A DNA stretch of 64,000 nt from Ifrita kowaldi (Eukaryota; Chordata; Aves; Passeriformes; Cinclosomatidae), in the NCBI GenBank assembly GCA_013398055.1, contig VZRS01010755.1, positions 558,001 to 622,000 of the forward strand. The letters are read 5' to 3'. Position 1 is the first letter of the stretch; each line of letters begins with the position of its first letter. Position numbers and translations under genes: made by a program. The notes beneath the pieces were generated by a model, which ran no database searches, had not been told where the DNA came from, and worked only from the letters and a program-made list of their open reading frames with translations. Shown here in pieces: positions 11,831 through 25,980 of this stretch.

Positions 11831-14800
11831 TCTATATGTGTGCTAAGGAACATATATTAAATATTGTCCTGATATAATACTGCAGAACAATATTTGCCAA
11901 GATGATGTGGTATTCTTCAACTGGGCTATATCATTCAGAATCAGTTTTCCTATCTTAAAGTTGGAAGCACATGTCACTGGTAAATAAGCTTGGAAGTACA
12001 CTTCTGTAAGAGATGGATGGAGTAGTGGAGACAAACTAATGGAACATTTCACCACATCATATGTTTTCGTAAGTGGAGATGAAGGGAAATAAATCCCCTC
12101 CTACCAGCCTAAAGGGGCACTATTTACTATTCATCTCCATCTGTTTTTTCTAGGACAGACACAGCCATCACCTTGAAATACTTACGACTGTGCATTGTTG
12201 ATGAGGACACTCCATACTGGCCAAGCAAATCGTGTTGCCAGGTTTTCTGTGATGTCTCTTTGGGGTATGAAAGGAGAACTGGGATATGAAGGGAGACTAC
12301 AGCACCATATGGAGTATTGCATGGAGACAGATTTCTGTCTGTCACATGCTGCAGTACTGCACAATACTGTCTGAACAGTGACAGTACACAACCATCGGGA
12401 ACAGAGCAGCTCTGCACAGTGAGGTACATACATGGTTTGAACCTAAAAAAACAGACCAAACCATTTAAAATGTTCCTCTCTCTGTCGCTAAAATCCCCCT
12501 TCTCTCCTCTTTCTGCACTGCTATGGCACTAAATTAGAAGCAGTTTCTGTGAACCCATTTAAAACACTTCTGCTGGACCACATAACAGGAAGAGAAGATA
12601 TTTTCAATCTGGTGCCATGACCTGCACCAGAATAAAAATGGAGTGGAAGAACACAGAGCCAGAGCACTACAGAGCCTCCTGTGTATGACTTCTGGAATAA
12701 TCAGGTTGACTATAGTTTCCATAATTACTCATTGTTTTCTCACTTCTGTGTACTCTTACACCCCAATTAATCCTTTCGTCCAGGAACGTGATGTGCTTTG
12801 TGCTTGGGTTTAATGGACCTGAAGACATTGATTTGTTCAAGCTTTAGCTTTGAAGGATTGTTAGTGTTGAGCAGATCACATCTTTATAGGTCCTATTTGG
12901 AATCACATAATGAAAGAAAATTAAGCTGCTATAAACATCACAGTATTGTCAGTGGAAGAGGTGCATTATTTTCTAAGGTGCAGAAAGCTAAGGCCTGCAA
13001 TAATTTAACAAAATTCTACCAGGGACATAGAGAATGAAATTAATTCTCACTTCAATGCAACGGAAGTTCATTATGATATTTCACTTGAACAGTAAAAATT
13101 GTGCTTGAAGTTATGACTGTTCCTCTGTACACTTCCAATGTAATTTTCCTCATGTTCTTACCCAGTGGATTAAAAGAATCCCTCAAGTGACTTGCAGGTT
13201 ATTTTCACTGCTTAAGCCAAGCTAAGGTCGTAGTTTTCTTCCTTCCCTTAAGAATGGTCAGAGCAAAAATGGGTAAATAAATAGTAATCACATCAGAAAA
13301 TACTTCAAGAAATGAAATACAAAGCCTTTTCTTTTGACTGCATGTATATTTTTAACTGGATTTAAGATGATCTTCAGTCCAAAACAATTATCTTGTTTCA
13401 GACTGAGTATTAACAAAAAACAGGAAACTGCAGAAAATTTCCAATTTATCACACAATTGTTTATAAATTTACCTTCTACAGTTACCTTTGGTATTCCCTC
13501 CACCACCCAAAGGGCTCCAGAGATGACTGCCTCATGGTTCAATACTGCGTCATGTACCCTGAGATGTCTGAGGTGTCACTCCATGGGAGGATAGGAGGTG
13601 CATTTTTTGCTCAGAGCTTACTCTCTCTCCAAATCCATCACTATCCTTTAAAAGTCTTTAAACTTGTGCCTAGTCTTTGGTAACTGTTTATGAGCACAGA
13701 CATTTCCAAAGCAGAGCGAAAACCCAGTTATGGCATTTTATATTGCAGTTTATGACATGGCGTGTCCTTAACAATGGCAACAATGCTGTGATCCTCACAG
13801 AAGCTTCTGCCTTCCCATGAGAGCACGATCTGGCCTCTGGCCATAATGCAGTTAAACACATGGCCTCAGCAACCCTCCACGTTCTCAAACTCAGTGAAAA
13901 TTACCATTAGGAGGGTGCAGTGACTAATGAGCTGACTCACATTCAGCTTTGCATCAACCTGGACCCCAGGTCTCTTTCTGTGGCACTGCCTTCCAGCCTC
14001 TCATTCCCCACTCTGTCTGTACATCCAGGGCTCCCCCATTCCAGGTGCAGATTCCGCCACTTTCCCTTCTTGAACAAACCCTTCTGCTTTGCTTTTTCAT
14101 TTTCCTTTATGTTCATCTTTCAAGCTTCCTTTTTTTTGTAGGAGAAAGAACTTAAATCTGTAACCTTTTTCTTTTTAAAAAACAAACCTTTAATCTTTCT
14201 TCAGAATTCTCCTTTATGATGCTAATGGAGGGTTATACAAAAACTAACATTTTCTCATGTTTATTATTGTTGCTCAAATCTTCCACATTTAATAAAGAGG
14301 GACAAAGAGAGACAATATAATTGCATCTTGCAGAAGCCTTCTCTTTTCTTTTAGACTTTACTGCTTTTTCATAATTTTAAAAGAATTTCAATAAAGTAGG
14401 AATTACTTATCAGAAATAAATTTTTCTAAACTTAGAGCTAGGTTACTTTGCTCAACTGTGTAGGGAAAAATGCTCTTAGAAACACAATGCCACGTGGACT
14501 TCTAATATTGTTTTTAAATGTGTAAGCTAGTGGAAGCAAGGTCATCGCTGAATCCCCCAGATATCCTGGATTTTTTTCCACTTGATTTCTCCAGTTCAGC
14601 CTGAACAGTTCTGATCCAGGAGAGAAATTACCTTGTATCTTACTCAGAAGATTCTGAAAATTAAAACTCTCGGCAAAAACCCACCAGACGTACCAGAGTT
14701 AGGAGATGCAAATTGAAGATAATGACAGGAAAGGAGTAATTAGATGCTCTCTTTTTGTGAAGATGATGAAAGGAAGGATTTTCTCCAAAATTCATCACTT

Positions 14801-16048
14801 TCTTCCAGGACATTGCATTATAAAGTTCAAAAACAGAACAACAACTATTCTCTGACAGTTTACAATCCAGATTATGAAATTGTTTCTGGCTCCAAGTGTG
14901 AAGTTTCTGAGTCAGTACAATTTTAACTGTGTATTTAAATAGTAATTTAAATAGTTGGTGCCAAACTCTTAATACAAGTACAGATGCATTTGCACTGTAG
15001 ATAAAAGTGACTGATGATCTCATGGCAAGTTTTGAAGCTTTATAAGAAATAATCATTATTTTTGAAGCACACAAAGATAAACTAAAGATTAGATTATATA
15101 TATTACAGCTAGCCTCATTCTACAGGATACACAAGGGGGAATAATCTTTATCTTTGGTAATTGATGGGGAACTTTACATTTCACATATTCCTTGATTGAA
15201 ACCCTGAATACTAGAATGACTCACTACTCAGCTGTACCTTTCACCATGTCCTCACAGGACTCAGAAGAGAGAGACATATGAAACCAGCCTGATTTTTATC
15301 CTATTTTTGAGAAGGTAGCTGCACTAGCTTATCTAGAGGATATAAACCTTGAAGTATATTTGGGAATGTGCCTTGCTTGTCATATGGATTAAAGTCACAA
15401 AGTTCCATGCCCTAAGCACCAGCTTTGGTTAAAGTCACCTTCTGCAACCTGTGTAAAACTTACTGCCTGAAGTCAAAAGCTTCCTTTCACTGACCAATAT
15501 TGAAGGCTCAGAGTCAGACACCAAACCACGAGTTTTCTGAGCAGAGAGTCAGCCAGGGTTTAGAAATATGGAGCCAACAACGTGCAGAGGCTCAGAATCA
15601 CTCAGCATTTTAGAGAAAGTCAAAGCAGGACATCTCTAAGGGAACAAGAGAATTTTTTTATAGATGCTGGTACTACAAGGATATTGTATATAAAAGTAAT
15701 TTCTACTTTTACATAAGAAAGGAAATCTTGCCAAATCACCATTTTGAGTGCCACCATAGCATACATTTCCCGGTGAATGAAAGGTAATTAAGTGACAGCC
15801 TGTTCTCTGGGTTCTAAGAGCTCTTCATGAAGGGGTACAATGCAATGTGCATTCGCCAATTAAATGAAGTGTCCTGTGAAATGAATGAATCATAGCAGGG
15901 GTTTACTGCAAGATTTCTGACACACCTGCGATCAAGCTTTCCAAGAAGGGCTCCGCAGATTCTTCTGCAGAAAAAAAAAATTCAATTTTTGCAAGAAGGG
16001 GTCGAATGGTTTTGATTTAAACCTTAAAAAAAAAGAAGACATTTCTGT

Positions 16049-16102
16049 GTTTCTCTGTATTAACCAAATCCAAATGTTTCTCTGTATTAACCAAATACAA
16101 AT
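16049..16102. repeat. 27-bp tandem duplication
   Basis: The units 16049-16075 and 16076-16102 both begin GTTTCTCTGTATTAACCAAA and differ at one position (TCC versus TAC near the end). The length is a multiple of three, so a minus-strand frame passes through both copies. Confidence 0.93.
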
Positions 16103-19100
16103 GCCAAATGAAATAACTGGTCAAGCATCTACTAAAGTCAGTACCAATATGAGTTGAAGAAATCATAGCAGTACCAAGTTGAAAAAGAAAGCTCAACAAC
16201 CAGTCAAAACCAAAAATGGGAGTCAGAAATTACAGATGAGTTAAACTGAGATCTGGTGTGCATTTTGCCACTAGCTAAAGGCCACTACAACACATGTGGA
16301 GACTGCACCTTCAGCAGCCTAGAGTGAATTTCATGTTATCCTACGGACAAAATGATCCACTATTTTTGTGAGCAACAGGAAAATAACTTAGCAATGTATC
16401 ACAGGTATTAGTGATTACTTTCAACAAAGATACATTGATAAAATAATAGCTAATGTAATTTATTGTGAAATTTAGTACTAAAAAAATCTAGTATCTCAAC
16501 TGGAAAGCATAGTGTTTACTGGACTCTGTAATATATGTCCATCCCAAGCTTTTAAAATTCAAAGACAAGAATTTAAAAGCTAAAATTGCAACAGTGTTCT
16601 GCATTTAAATCCAGATTCCTGCTTTCATTTGAAATGCAGTCTGGAACCTCTGCATTATTATAATTACTTTTCTCTAACCAAAATATAATTCTGCCATCTC
16701 CACAGTAAGAAAGTTTCTCTATTCAGACTCATTGAAATAAATTTGAAAGAATTATTTGAATAATCCATAACAGATTGATAGCTAGCCAAGAGGTTGATGT
16801 GTTAGTAACAGTAATAGATTAGAGGAAGAAAAATGCATTGGGTAGAATCAAAACCTGGAGACAAAGGATAAATATAAAGTTTTGACAAACTTTCATGGGT
16901 CAAAACCAGGACAGCAGTATCCTCAGGATACAGGAAAATAAAAAGATAAGGACTTGCAGAAACGGAGTTCCCTCTTAACAGTTTTTCACCCAGTAAACTA
17001 TAGATTAATCTTACCCCTACTGATGAAACCATTCAGATGTTACAGCACCTCTGTAATCTTCATTCTCTAACGTTTTTTCTTCTCAAAGGGATTTATTCTA
17101 GCCAGGGTACTTTTGAATCTAAAACATGGTGCCACTAGAGACACTTGTTAATTTCCCTGGGCTTACTATGCACAGAAGATTGAAATTCTTTCTTTTTTTT
17201 GTAAGACACAGAAAATATGAAAAAATATGTCCGTTCTTCTCTACAGCTGGGGACATGACAAAAATATTAAATCTTGAAAAAAGATCTAAAATTGTATATT
17301 CTCATTAATGTAAGTAGTGACCTTTTTTAAAGGAGGGAGTGGTGGCAGAGCACGGTGCCCAAACAAATCAAGAAGGACCTGGGCTGCAGGTGGTGTGAGG
17401 AGGCTACTGATCTACAGGTGCAGTTCAGAGACAGAAACATGAGAAGCTGGTTATTTGGTGAACTTGGCCAACTGCTTACCAATCCACATAAACTTCTCAG
17501 TATGCACCAGAGGATCTATTCATGAAGACTCCCATTATCACTACCACTGATTTGCTTTTGTTGTGGTTGTAGATGAAAGCCCCAGAAGAGAACAAAAACA
17601 AAAAGAGCACATCCTGCCAAAATTGATATTGGACTTTTTTACTCAATGATGCAAACATGGATTTAGTAGTTTAACTAGTCATTCAATTCAGAATAGTGAT
17701 TCTTTTACATCACTCTTTTTTTGTTGTTGTTGATATTGTTCTCAGTTTCTAAGGACAGCTGTTCACTGTTCAGTTGCTCTTCAGATAAAAATCACCAAGT
17801 AAAGATTATCCACTGTCTCTGACAGTTTATCTTTTCCAGACTGAGAGAAGATACAGATGTTTAAAGTATCTTAGCTTACCTTAAGAAAAAAAACCAATTT
17901 TTGGACCTATTTGACTGCAGATGGAGGCTAAATTTATCTAAAGGATATATTTAAAAATCTTTTAACATCAAAAGGCAATTTGGAAAGTTCATGTAGGAAA
18001 TAAAAAATGCTTTAGAAATCATAGGAACGCTTACATTCAACAGTGCTGCAAGTTTTGTTCATCATATTTGTAATTCCAAGATTTCTAAGATACTTTGGTT
18101 ATTTGAGGAGAAAGGTCAGTACTGTTTTTAAGACCTTCAGGCTTGAGAAGCCTACTGTCATAGGGAGATACAGCCTCTACACAAACTTCAAGCTGCTTTA
18201 GGCTACTCAAGAACTCTGACTTGTACTTGTGAACTAAGTTATTTGTGGCCTCTTCTATTGTTTGCTATTCTTGTTCTGCTGAGGCAAGGAACTTCATAAG
18301 ATTCATGCTATTGCCCTTCTTGTTTGCTCCTCATTCTCAAGTAATCAATAAAATTAGTGCTACCATCAAAATTCATTTAAAACCGACACTATCCTTTATC
18401 CTTTTTGGTATTATGTGAATTAGAGAACCCATTTTGCAACACCTCAGAGTTTCCTCAAAGTTTAAATAAACATATATTGATTCCCGGGGACAATCAGCAC
18501 AAATATTGTAACTAAACTCTCATCTGGAATTATGCATGTGCTATATCACATATAAATAATTCCACACAGATATGATGAGCAACCCAAGCTGCTTGACATT
18601 AGTCTCTAAATCACATGCCAGCTAATATCAGTTAAGGAATATATGTGATATACTTTTGCAGGAAAACTGCTTTAGAAAGATTGGGTTTGCAATTCCAGAA
18701 CACTTTCTTATGCTTTTTTTACTGCTAAAACTTTTAGCGACTTTAGTGGTATTGTATCAACTTTCCAGTTGGCAGGGCCTCAGATTACCCGTTAGAAAAA
18801 TAATTTGTATCGGCACCAAATTATAAAAAATATTTACTGATTTTGGATGATTTGGTTTTTAAAATGGGAGAAAAGCATGGTATTTAAAGGAGCAGAAAGG
18901 AGGGAACGAAGGAGTGGAAAGAATGGGAGTAGGGGACAGAATTAGCAGTGTCTTACAGATGTGATTTGGGTGCACAGATCTGTGAGAAACAGAACTGTTG
19001 TAACTACAGCCAACGTAAGCATCCTAATATTTTCATACAACCTTTATGGAACATTCAAATTGCAGTATCAGAAGCAGTACACAGTTACTGCTCTTCCTTT

Positions 19101-22100
19101 TGTTACAGCTCTCCTCACTTCCTACTACAGTTACACCACATCAGACACATTTCTTTCCTCCTTCATCTTGAACAGTATTTTTTTTCTTTGGATACCTTCG
19201 TTATTATAAGGTGACTATTTAGTCACTGAACAGCCAAGAGTTGATGTCCCCAATACGTAGAACTGAGAAATCTCTGAGAAAAAAAGACAGAAATTACGTA
19301 CATTTTCTCTCTCATGACTAGCACACAGTACAGTATTTTCCATCAGTGTTGCAAATTGTAGATATAGTTTGGACATCTGTTTACCCTAGACCTTAACTAA
19401 AATTGCAGTTCACTTTGATAAACAAATGTTAAAAATTGTTTTTTCCCTGGTTTTATTTTTATCCATTTCCTGCTGAAGGCAATGAAGTGCCCGCAGGCTG
19501 AAGATGCTCTTAGCATCTGATGGAGAGGAAGCACAGTGCTGACTGCAACCTTTACCATCCTGCTCTGAAACAGACAAGAAGTCTCATAAAATAACCTGGG
19601 AAAGCCAATACAAAGATGCATAAGCCAAACTCTTTGGACCAGGCATCCCCAGTGTCCTCAGAAAAAAAGGTCAATGTCCTGCATGCATTTCCAGCAGGTA
19701 ATTAGGAATACTGAATTTAGCAATGGAAAAGAAAGCAAGGTCCACAGGGAACAGTTTAACCACTCCTCTTCCTCATGCAGGACGACTTAGGCATTGTTGG
19801 TGCTCTAGGTTTTTTTGTCAGCTGTTCTTTCCCTCTTTAGGCTGTCAGTATTTGGAAGCAGTGATCTCTTTCTCATCCTCTGGTACACATGGCTGTGCTG
19901 CATCCAGCAGAATGGGGCCCTCATCTCATGTAGTTACCTGATTTTGCTTGAGATGCCAATGATTTTGATTTAAGTACACTTTGGAGGTGTGCTCCATTAG
20001 ATACACAACAAGAAGAACATTTTTTTCAAGCTCTGCATTGCTCTACTCTGAACCAGCACAGTCTTAAGCAACAGCTAACACTGGAAGAATAAAGTAGTCA
20101 TTAAAGTTAGGTACTGTTATTTCCAGTGATGCAGACATTTCTTGGCAATATGGTGTGCTAAGCGCAGGTGATTTTATCCTAACAATAGCTCCATATGATG
20201 TCAAACTGGCAGCTCTTTACCTGACAATACCTCTTCTAAGATACTTTTGACACTGAACAAACTTGTAAGAAAAATACATTAAACCATTGGCAAATCCGTT
20301 TCACACATTTCCCTTTGAATTTTCTTGGCTATGTACTTTTTAGAAGAATAAAAAAATTCATGATTTTTTTTATTTTGAAAAAGAATTTTGAAAGGCTTGT
20401 CATATTTGTCCAAACATGGATTAGTCAGGTATACCACACCCCCTTATTCAGAGCAGCAGAACTATGCACAGAGGGCTTCTGAGCTTGGGCTACCCTCAGC
20501 CAATACAGAATTATTGCCCACTTGAATTCTGCAACTCCTTCCTTGGCTTGGAAATTAGAAACCTCATATGAAAACCTAGGTATGTAATGGGGATTTCTTT
20601 CAGTATTTACTAACTACTGTGACCAAAATAAAAGGTATTAGAAGAAATACAAACTATGAAAACACCTATCATCAGGAGAGAAAAGTCTTACAAGCCCCCA
20701 GAAGTTTTTTACTTGTTATTGGTACCTGTGAACTAGATTATGAATGACTAAGATTTCCCAATATATCACACTTCTCTGACAGAGGGTAAGACCTTGTTTG
20801 TTTCACACTGTTTTGCAGACGGAGATTTCTTCAGGTCTGAGAGTGCGAATTCCCCTGCAGCTTCAAGTATAAACATATTTTACTGACTTTAGTATCACAG
20901 AAATACAAGCTAATGGCTCTATTTTTTCTGTATATGATTAATAAAACCAACATCAAGAAAAAAAAAAATTAAAAATTACTGCATGTACTTTTTCTTCTGG
21001 GAAGAGGACTAGACAATAAACATAAGCATGCTATAAGATGTAACATTTCAACAGTACACAGACAATACTGTGGCATGTAGGTTAAATTCACATATAGACC
21101 AGACTATACTAAAATACAATAGAACAAAACTATATTTGAAAATGAAGCTCTTATTTAAATTGACTCAAGATGACCTAAATCTAAATGACATGAATCTATT
21201 CACAGAAGATGGAAAAAAATAAGTCACAGCAGAAGTGACTTAGGTGACTTATTAAGTGTTCATATGTGTCATATTTGCAGTGCAGTGTTAATTCTATTCA
21301 CCGAACACAGAGCACCCGTAGCGTCAACAGGCAAGCTGAGAAAAAGGAGGATTTGTTATCATGATTTGGTATGTGGGAAACTGCTGCTCATAATGATTGC
21401 ATTTCTGGCCCTTATTCACTCACATTTAGTAAATAGCTCAGTTACAAACTTAACTTTTTTTCCTGTGCTGCTGACAAATGTCTTAAATAAAACATCCTGC
21501 CTCCAGCTTCTGTGCTAATGGTAATACTGGAAAATCCAGTGCTGTAAGGCTGATCCACATACCCAGTTCTCTCTATTCTTACATCATTCCTTTTTTTCTG
21601 AACTCAAAGACAAGGAGGGAACCTTCCTCATCCCCATACTGTTTTTAAAGCTATTTTTCCCCCATTTTCACTGTGAAGAATGCATTTATGGGCTGCACCC
21701 TCCTTTGGTGCAGCAGGACAGACCAACTCATCTGAGCTACTGTCAACCTGAGGTTGTATCGCAGAGGATGAGCATCTCTTCAAATTAATGGATGACTTTT
21801 TACTTTTATGAATCAGCTTGTCCTTGACTTTTTACAGCGCTGTTTAATCATAGTGGTTTTCACCATCATTTCACATTCCCTGTCTGGAAAGGAAGTATAC
21901 ACAGATTCTATTTTCAACCACAGCTACACTATTTTCCCAGCTCTTAAAGAAATGGAATTTGCAGTTGCTTGGAAGGACATATCAAAGGAGACAGGTCCGA
22001 CCATGACTGTCACTATCAGAACTGATATTTCCTGTGACGTACTCTACTCAAAGCTCTATTCCTGCGATGACACAAAGTTAGAGCTACCTCTCCTCACATT

Positions 22101-22876
22101 AGTGAAGACTGGAAAGCTGCTTGCCCACATGGCAACTGCAGTTTGCTGGGAGCACTACCAAGCACAAGATGCAGCATGATTAAGGTGTTGTCTGCCCATA
22201 GCATTCAGAGCCCTACATGTGTTTTTTGGCCTTTCACCAGATCCCTAGATTTGGATGGTTAGTGTCAGCCAGTGCTGACAGCTACCCCTTTTCACCATGC
22301 CTACTTTTCTGTATTGTAGGACAACCACAATGGTTAGTGCTCCTAAATATCTTCAGGAGTAAGTTTAGGATATGAAAAGAGCTAAAATCCTACTCAACAG
22401 AAAAAGGGGAAGAAAATGCATGACACAAACTTCAGCTAGGTCTTCTGAATTTGGAAAATGAGGAACTTTTCTTTCCTCCAACACTGCCATGTTAACGGCT
22501 GCATCTTGACTGCTGCAAATACAATTGTACATCCTGCCCTGGGATATATGCATTTCATTCCTGTTGGCAATGCAGGGAAAATCAGTTTCTTATGGCACTG
22601 AGAACTGCGACACTTATGGAAGGCAGCACTTGACTCTCAGGGTTACATGGCCTTTTCTAATTTAGTAGAAAGGGGCACTGCATTAGCAAAAATAGAGAAA
22701 GGTAAGGATCACAGACCCAACCAATTCATCTCATTCTCAGGGGCTACAATTTCTGAGGGAAGAATTGACCCATTATCCTCATGTCATGTGATTCTGGCCC
22801 ATCTATTCTTTGGTGTACACAGGGATGTACAATAGAAATGTATATTAGATGTATAATAGAAAATTCAAACTCTTAT

Positions 22877-23045
22877 GTAGAATCATAGAGTCATAGAATG
22901 TTAAGAGATTGGAAGGGTCCTTAAAGATCATCTGGTCCCAATACCCCCCACCATGGGCTAGGACACCTCCCACTAGAGCTGGTTGTTTAAGGCCGTATCC
23001 AGCCTGGCTTTAAACACTGCCAGGGTTGAGTTCAAGGCCTAACCA
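22877..23045 (-). mobile_element. Short CR1 LINE 3' end fragment
   Basis: The plus strand reads AGAATCATAGAGTCATAGAATG, split here as AGAATCATAG then AGTCATAGAATG. It continues with TTGGAAGGGTCCTTAAAGAT and later CACCTCCCACTAGAGCTGG and CCAGCCTGGC. This is the reverse complement of the CR1 3' end, so the element lies on the minus strand. Only about 170 bp remains, a strongly 5'-truncated insertion with visible decay. Confidence 0.9.
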
Positions 23046-25827
23046 TATCTGGTTTAGTTCAGTTGTGTAACTTGAGTTGTCTTATCTTGATTTAAAACAG
23101 GTATGGATTAGTTCTCTGCTTCCTGGTTTCACAGAGGATACTCACTCATTCAGTGCAAGTGAAAGATGACTTAGTCTGACCTAGGAGGCTGAGAAAACCA
23201 TGGTCCTGCTCACTGCACTGCTGGGGCCAGTGCTGCCAGTGTGAACAGAACGCAAAGAACAGAAAAGCTCAAGGTCAAGGACTCTCTATAATGGTTTTAC
23301 TGGCAATTATGCCTCCACAACAGCGCAAAGATTGTAGACACATTTTTAAAAGGAAAATATTGCCACCTGTTTTTCAATTTTTTTCCTCTTTGGGTTACAA
23401 CCTTGTCATTGGAAATTAAGGCTATGCTGCCTGCAGTTGGCTTTCCCTCTCTATTTTTCTGCACAAGAATTTGACCAAACTGAGTGCTGCTTTTGCTGTG
23501 TTGGGATCTGTTGCAAGATTTGAAATAAGTTCATGGTTAGGTGCACTCGTTAAGTGAACTTGTGGGCAGTGGTACAGTCAGTTAAACATTACCGCTGTAT
23601 ACTAAAGACTGTAAAGTACAGTGTTAGGACAGCTAACCAGTACTCTTAGACTGTATACAGAGCTTAAAAACAAAATAGTGCCCGGAGCAGAAAATTTTGA
23701 ATACCAATGCCCTTGAAAGGTAAGTTCGTGATTCAAAAATTAGTTAAGTTATATGAAAATAAGAAAACAGTTGAGAACAGTTTCCCTCCTAGGCATGAAT
23801 TCTAGAGACAGAGTAAAATTGCACTAAAAAAAGATTCACCACAATTATGATTGAGGGGAAATCTGGGTTGCCACCTATGTGATGGTATCCTTTTTATTTG
23901 ACTGGTTATGGGAGATCCTTTAGCTAACCACATTTCATCCTGTCTGCATTTGGTCATTTCTCTTTTTTTAAATACCCACATTTCAGGAGGATTACTATCA
24001 TACAATTTTCAAGAACATTTTGAAGAAAATATGCCAATTGGGCACTATGGGGTATTTTTGGTTTTTTTTATCTACCACTAATACTGAAAAGAGTCCTCCA
24101 CTCTCCAAGAACATACCAGCTTACCTGGCAATTCAGCAGCTGCCATCTGTAACACTGTACTATATTTCAAAATGTAGTTTTACTTAGTTAAATATACTCA
24201 CTATGAACACAGTAATGACCTAAGAATTTAACCACCTGAAGTGACACAGAAGATGGAGAAGCCACAACATAAGGAAAAGGTAGTATTGTTTTTAGATTAC
24301 AAACTGTAGTCTTTGTGATTGTAGTATTACTTTTTGAATGACAGATTCACTTCTGTGAGTACCGTATTTTACTTGACACATGAGAACACTTTATTATTGC
24401 TTTGATTAAAAACAAAACAACCTCAAAAGCTACTCATTGTGCCCATATTGCTGACAGACAGTATCTGTTACATGTGTGCAGTAGTTGTAATATTGTTGTA
24501 TTTTCCTTCTTCTTTAACCTGGACCTGTGGCACTAATGAGCATGGACTGGGGTTATAATAAGTGTCTTATGCTAATGATGCTCCCAGACATCCTTGGAAG
24601 AGGGATTTAAGCTCAGAACTTTTCTGTACTTTTCTGTATTTGCATTTCCACTTCAGCTGTGATGTTTCTCAACATTTTCAGACAAAACTAGTTCATCATA
24701 AATCTCACATAAATGTAACATTTTTTGTTTTCTGTACACAGGTAATAATTTTTAAATGTTTTTCTCCACCTTCCCTTCTGATAAGTTACAAATGGAACTG
24801 CTGAAATTAAGAATTTATATTTATTTATCTTCAGCATCCAAAAACAAAATGAAAAGGGGGGGGAACTGCTTGAACAACCTCTTTTAGGTGCAGCTTTTTA
24901 AAGCTTCATTTTTTAATGCTATGAAAGAAAAAACATATAGTAGCATTCACAACAACTCAGCTTTCAAACAGCATCCACTTATTACCACATAAATAGCACA
25001 GCCACTTACTCAGTATACCTTCCTCTGCCTATCATCCTGGTGTCAAGCCCGTAAGTTCAAAAGTGCACCCCTTTTTTGCCAAAACCAGAAGACTCATTTT
25101 GTGTCTGCTAAGCAATTATTTTATGAGGGAAGAATAATGGAACTTCAGTCCATTTTAAATGATATATTGTCTGTCAGCCAAGTAGATCTGTCCTGAAAGG
25201 CATGGCCCTGACAGTCAGACATGGCTTGCGTGACTCTCCTTAATTTCATGTCTAGTGTAGAAATAGGTGGATACTCTCAATACAACAAAAAATATTTTAG
25301 AGGTTTCCAAATATTTTGAATATTGACTTATATGGCAACAAACACATATGCAAGACAGCACAAACTTTCATTGCCATGCCTGTTGCATTCAAACAAAATC
25401 TGTTCTGTACATTCTTCTGTTGCCCTGTTGCATTCTAAATTCAATGGTATTGTCGCACAATGGACATGTGAAACACAAGGCAGATCAAACTCTCTCTGTA
25501 GGACATCCACTGAACCAGCCCAGAAAACGTTTTTTATTCTCTTTAAATCTGTGCTTTCTAAAACTACAGAAGAAATAAGATTATTATCATTCTAGAGCCA
25601 GACTTCATGAAATTACAACTTTGAAAACACCACGAAAATATCAGTGAATTCAAACACAGTCGAATTTCTCAGCAGTAATGTGGAAGACTTGAACCAAGCC
25701 ACAAATCTGCTTACAGAAAGGCTGCTTTACCCACACACCACCTCTTCATGCATTGCAAAGGGCCTCAGCAGCCTTCACTCAGATAGTCTATTGCCACTAA
25801 AAAGCCAGGTTTGTCCATCTCCACCCT
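23046..25827. other. Intronic sequence next to the MAGI2 exon
   Basis: Non-coding, with no repeat family that I can name and no second exon. It includes a short G-run near 24858. The region directly downstream of the exon in the direction of transcription looks like ordinary intron. Confidence 0.7.
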
Positions 25828-25833
25828 ACTTAC
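25828..25833 (-). promoter_or_regulatory. MAGI2: Splice donor of the MAGI2 exon
   Basis: The exon end CCAT is followed by GTAAGT, the consensus intron start, when read on the minus strand. It leaves one base of a Cys codon to be completed by the next exon, which lies outside the window. Confidence 0.9.
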
Positions 25834-25950
25834 ATGGCACTGTGCGGAGGTAGAGATTGTCTCTTATGATCTGCTGGAGCTCATGGTCCACCGAACCTTT
25901 CTGGAACCGTAGATTGAGGTAGTGACGAAGGTCCTTATCAACAATGCCTC
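25834..25950 (-). CDS. MAGI2: MAGI2 internal exon (start of guanylate-kinase-like region)
   Basis: Read on the minus strand, an intron ending in a pyrimidine-rich tract and TGACAG precedes a 117-bp open exon followed by the donor GTAAGT. Two bases (GA) complete a Gly codon, 38 whole codons follow, and a final T starts the next codon, so both introns are phase 1. The translation begins GIVDKDLRHYLNLRF, continues through KGSVDHELQQIIRDN and ends LYLRTVP, with the split codon fitting the Cys that follows in the family. From memory of the MAGI proteins this fits MAGI2 (about residues 101-140 of the human protein). MAGI1 has VVDKDLRHF and QQTIRDN here, and MAGI3 has TVDQDLRHY, so MAGI2 is the best paralogue. 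MAGI2 is a membrane-associated scaffold at synapses and podocyte junctions with PDZ, WW and a catalytically inactive guanylate-kinase-like domain. This exon joins the first PDZ to that domain. The paralogue call rests on recalled sequences, not a search. Confidence 0.93.
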
Positions 25951-25980
25951 CTGTCACGGAAAAGACAAATGAAAGTACAA
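25951..25980 (-). promoter_or_regulatory. MAGI2: Splice acceptor of the MAGI2 exon
   Basis: Read on the minus strand, a T-rich tract (TTTGTCTTTTCC) leads to GTGACAG directly before the exon. The AG at 25952-25951 puts the exon in the frame that matches MAGI2. Another AG two bases inside the exon would break that frame. Confidence 0.85.

Larger units (their letters stand above)
8882..22876. other. Intronic sequence, downstream intron of MAGI2
   Basis: I see no gene in this stretch. It contains an A/AC-rich tract at about 11681-11830 and a 27-bp tandem duplication at 16049. The longest frames here (for example 14661-15074 on the minus strand and 21808-22179 on the plus strand) have no domain or splice context that I recognise. 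Confidence 0.7.

Noticed and set aside
14661..15074. 137-codon minus-strand open frame
   Set aside because: Composition looks like translated AT-rich intron and nothing in it resembles a known family.
21808..22179. 123-codon plus-strand open frame with a hydrophobic start resembling a signal peptide
   Set aside because: Several frames of this size occur in the window by chance. It has no known domain, no splice context and lies antisense to MAGI2.
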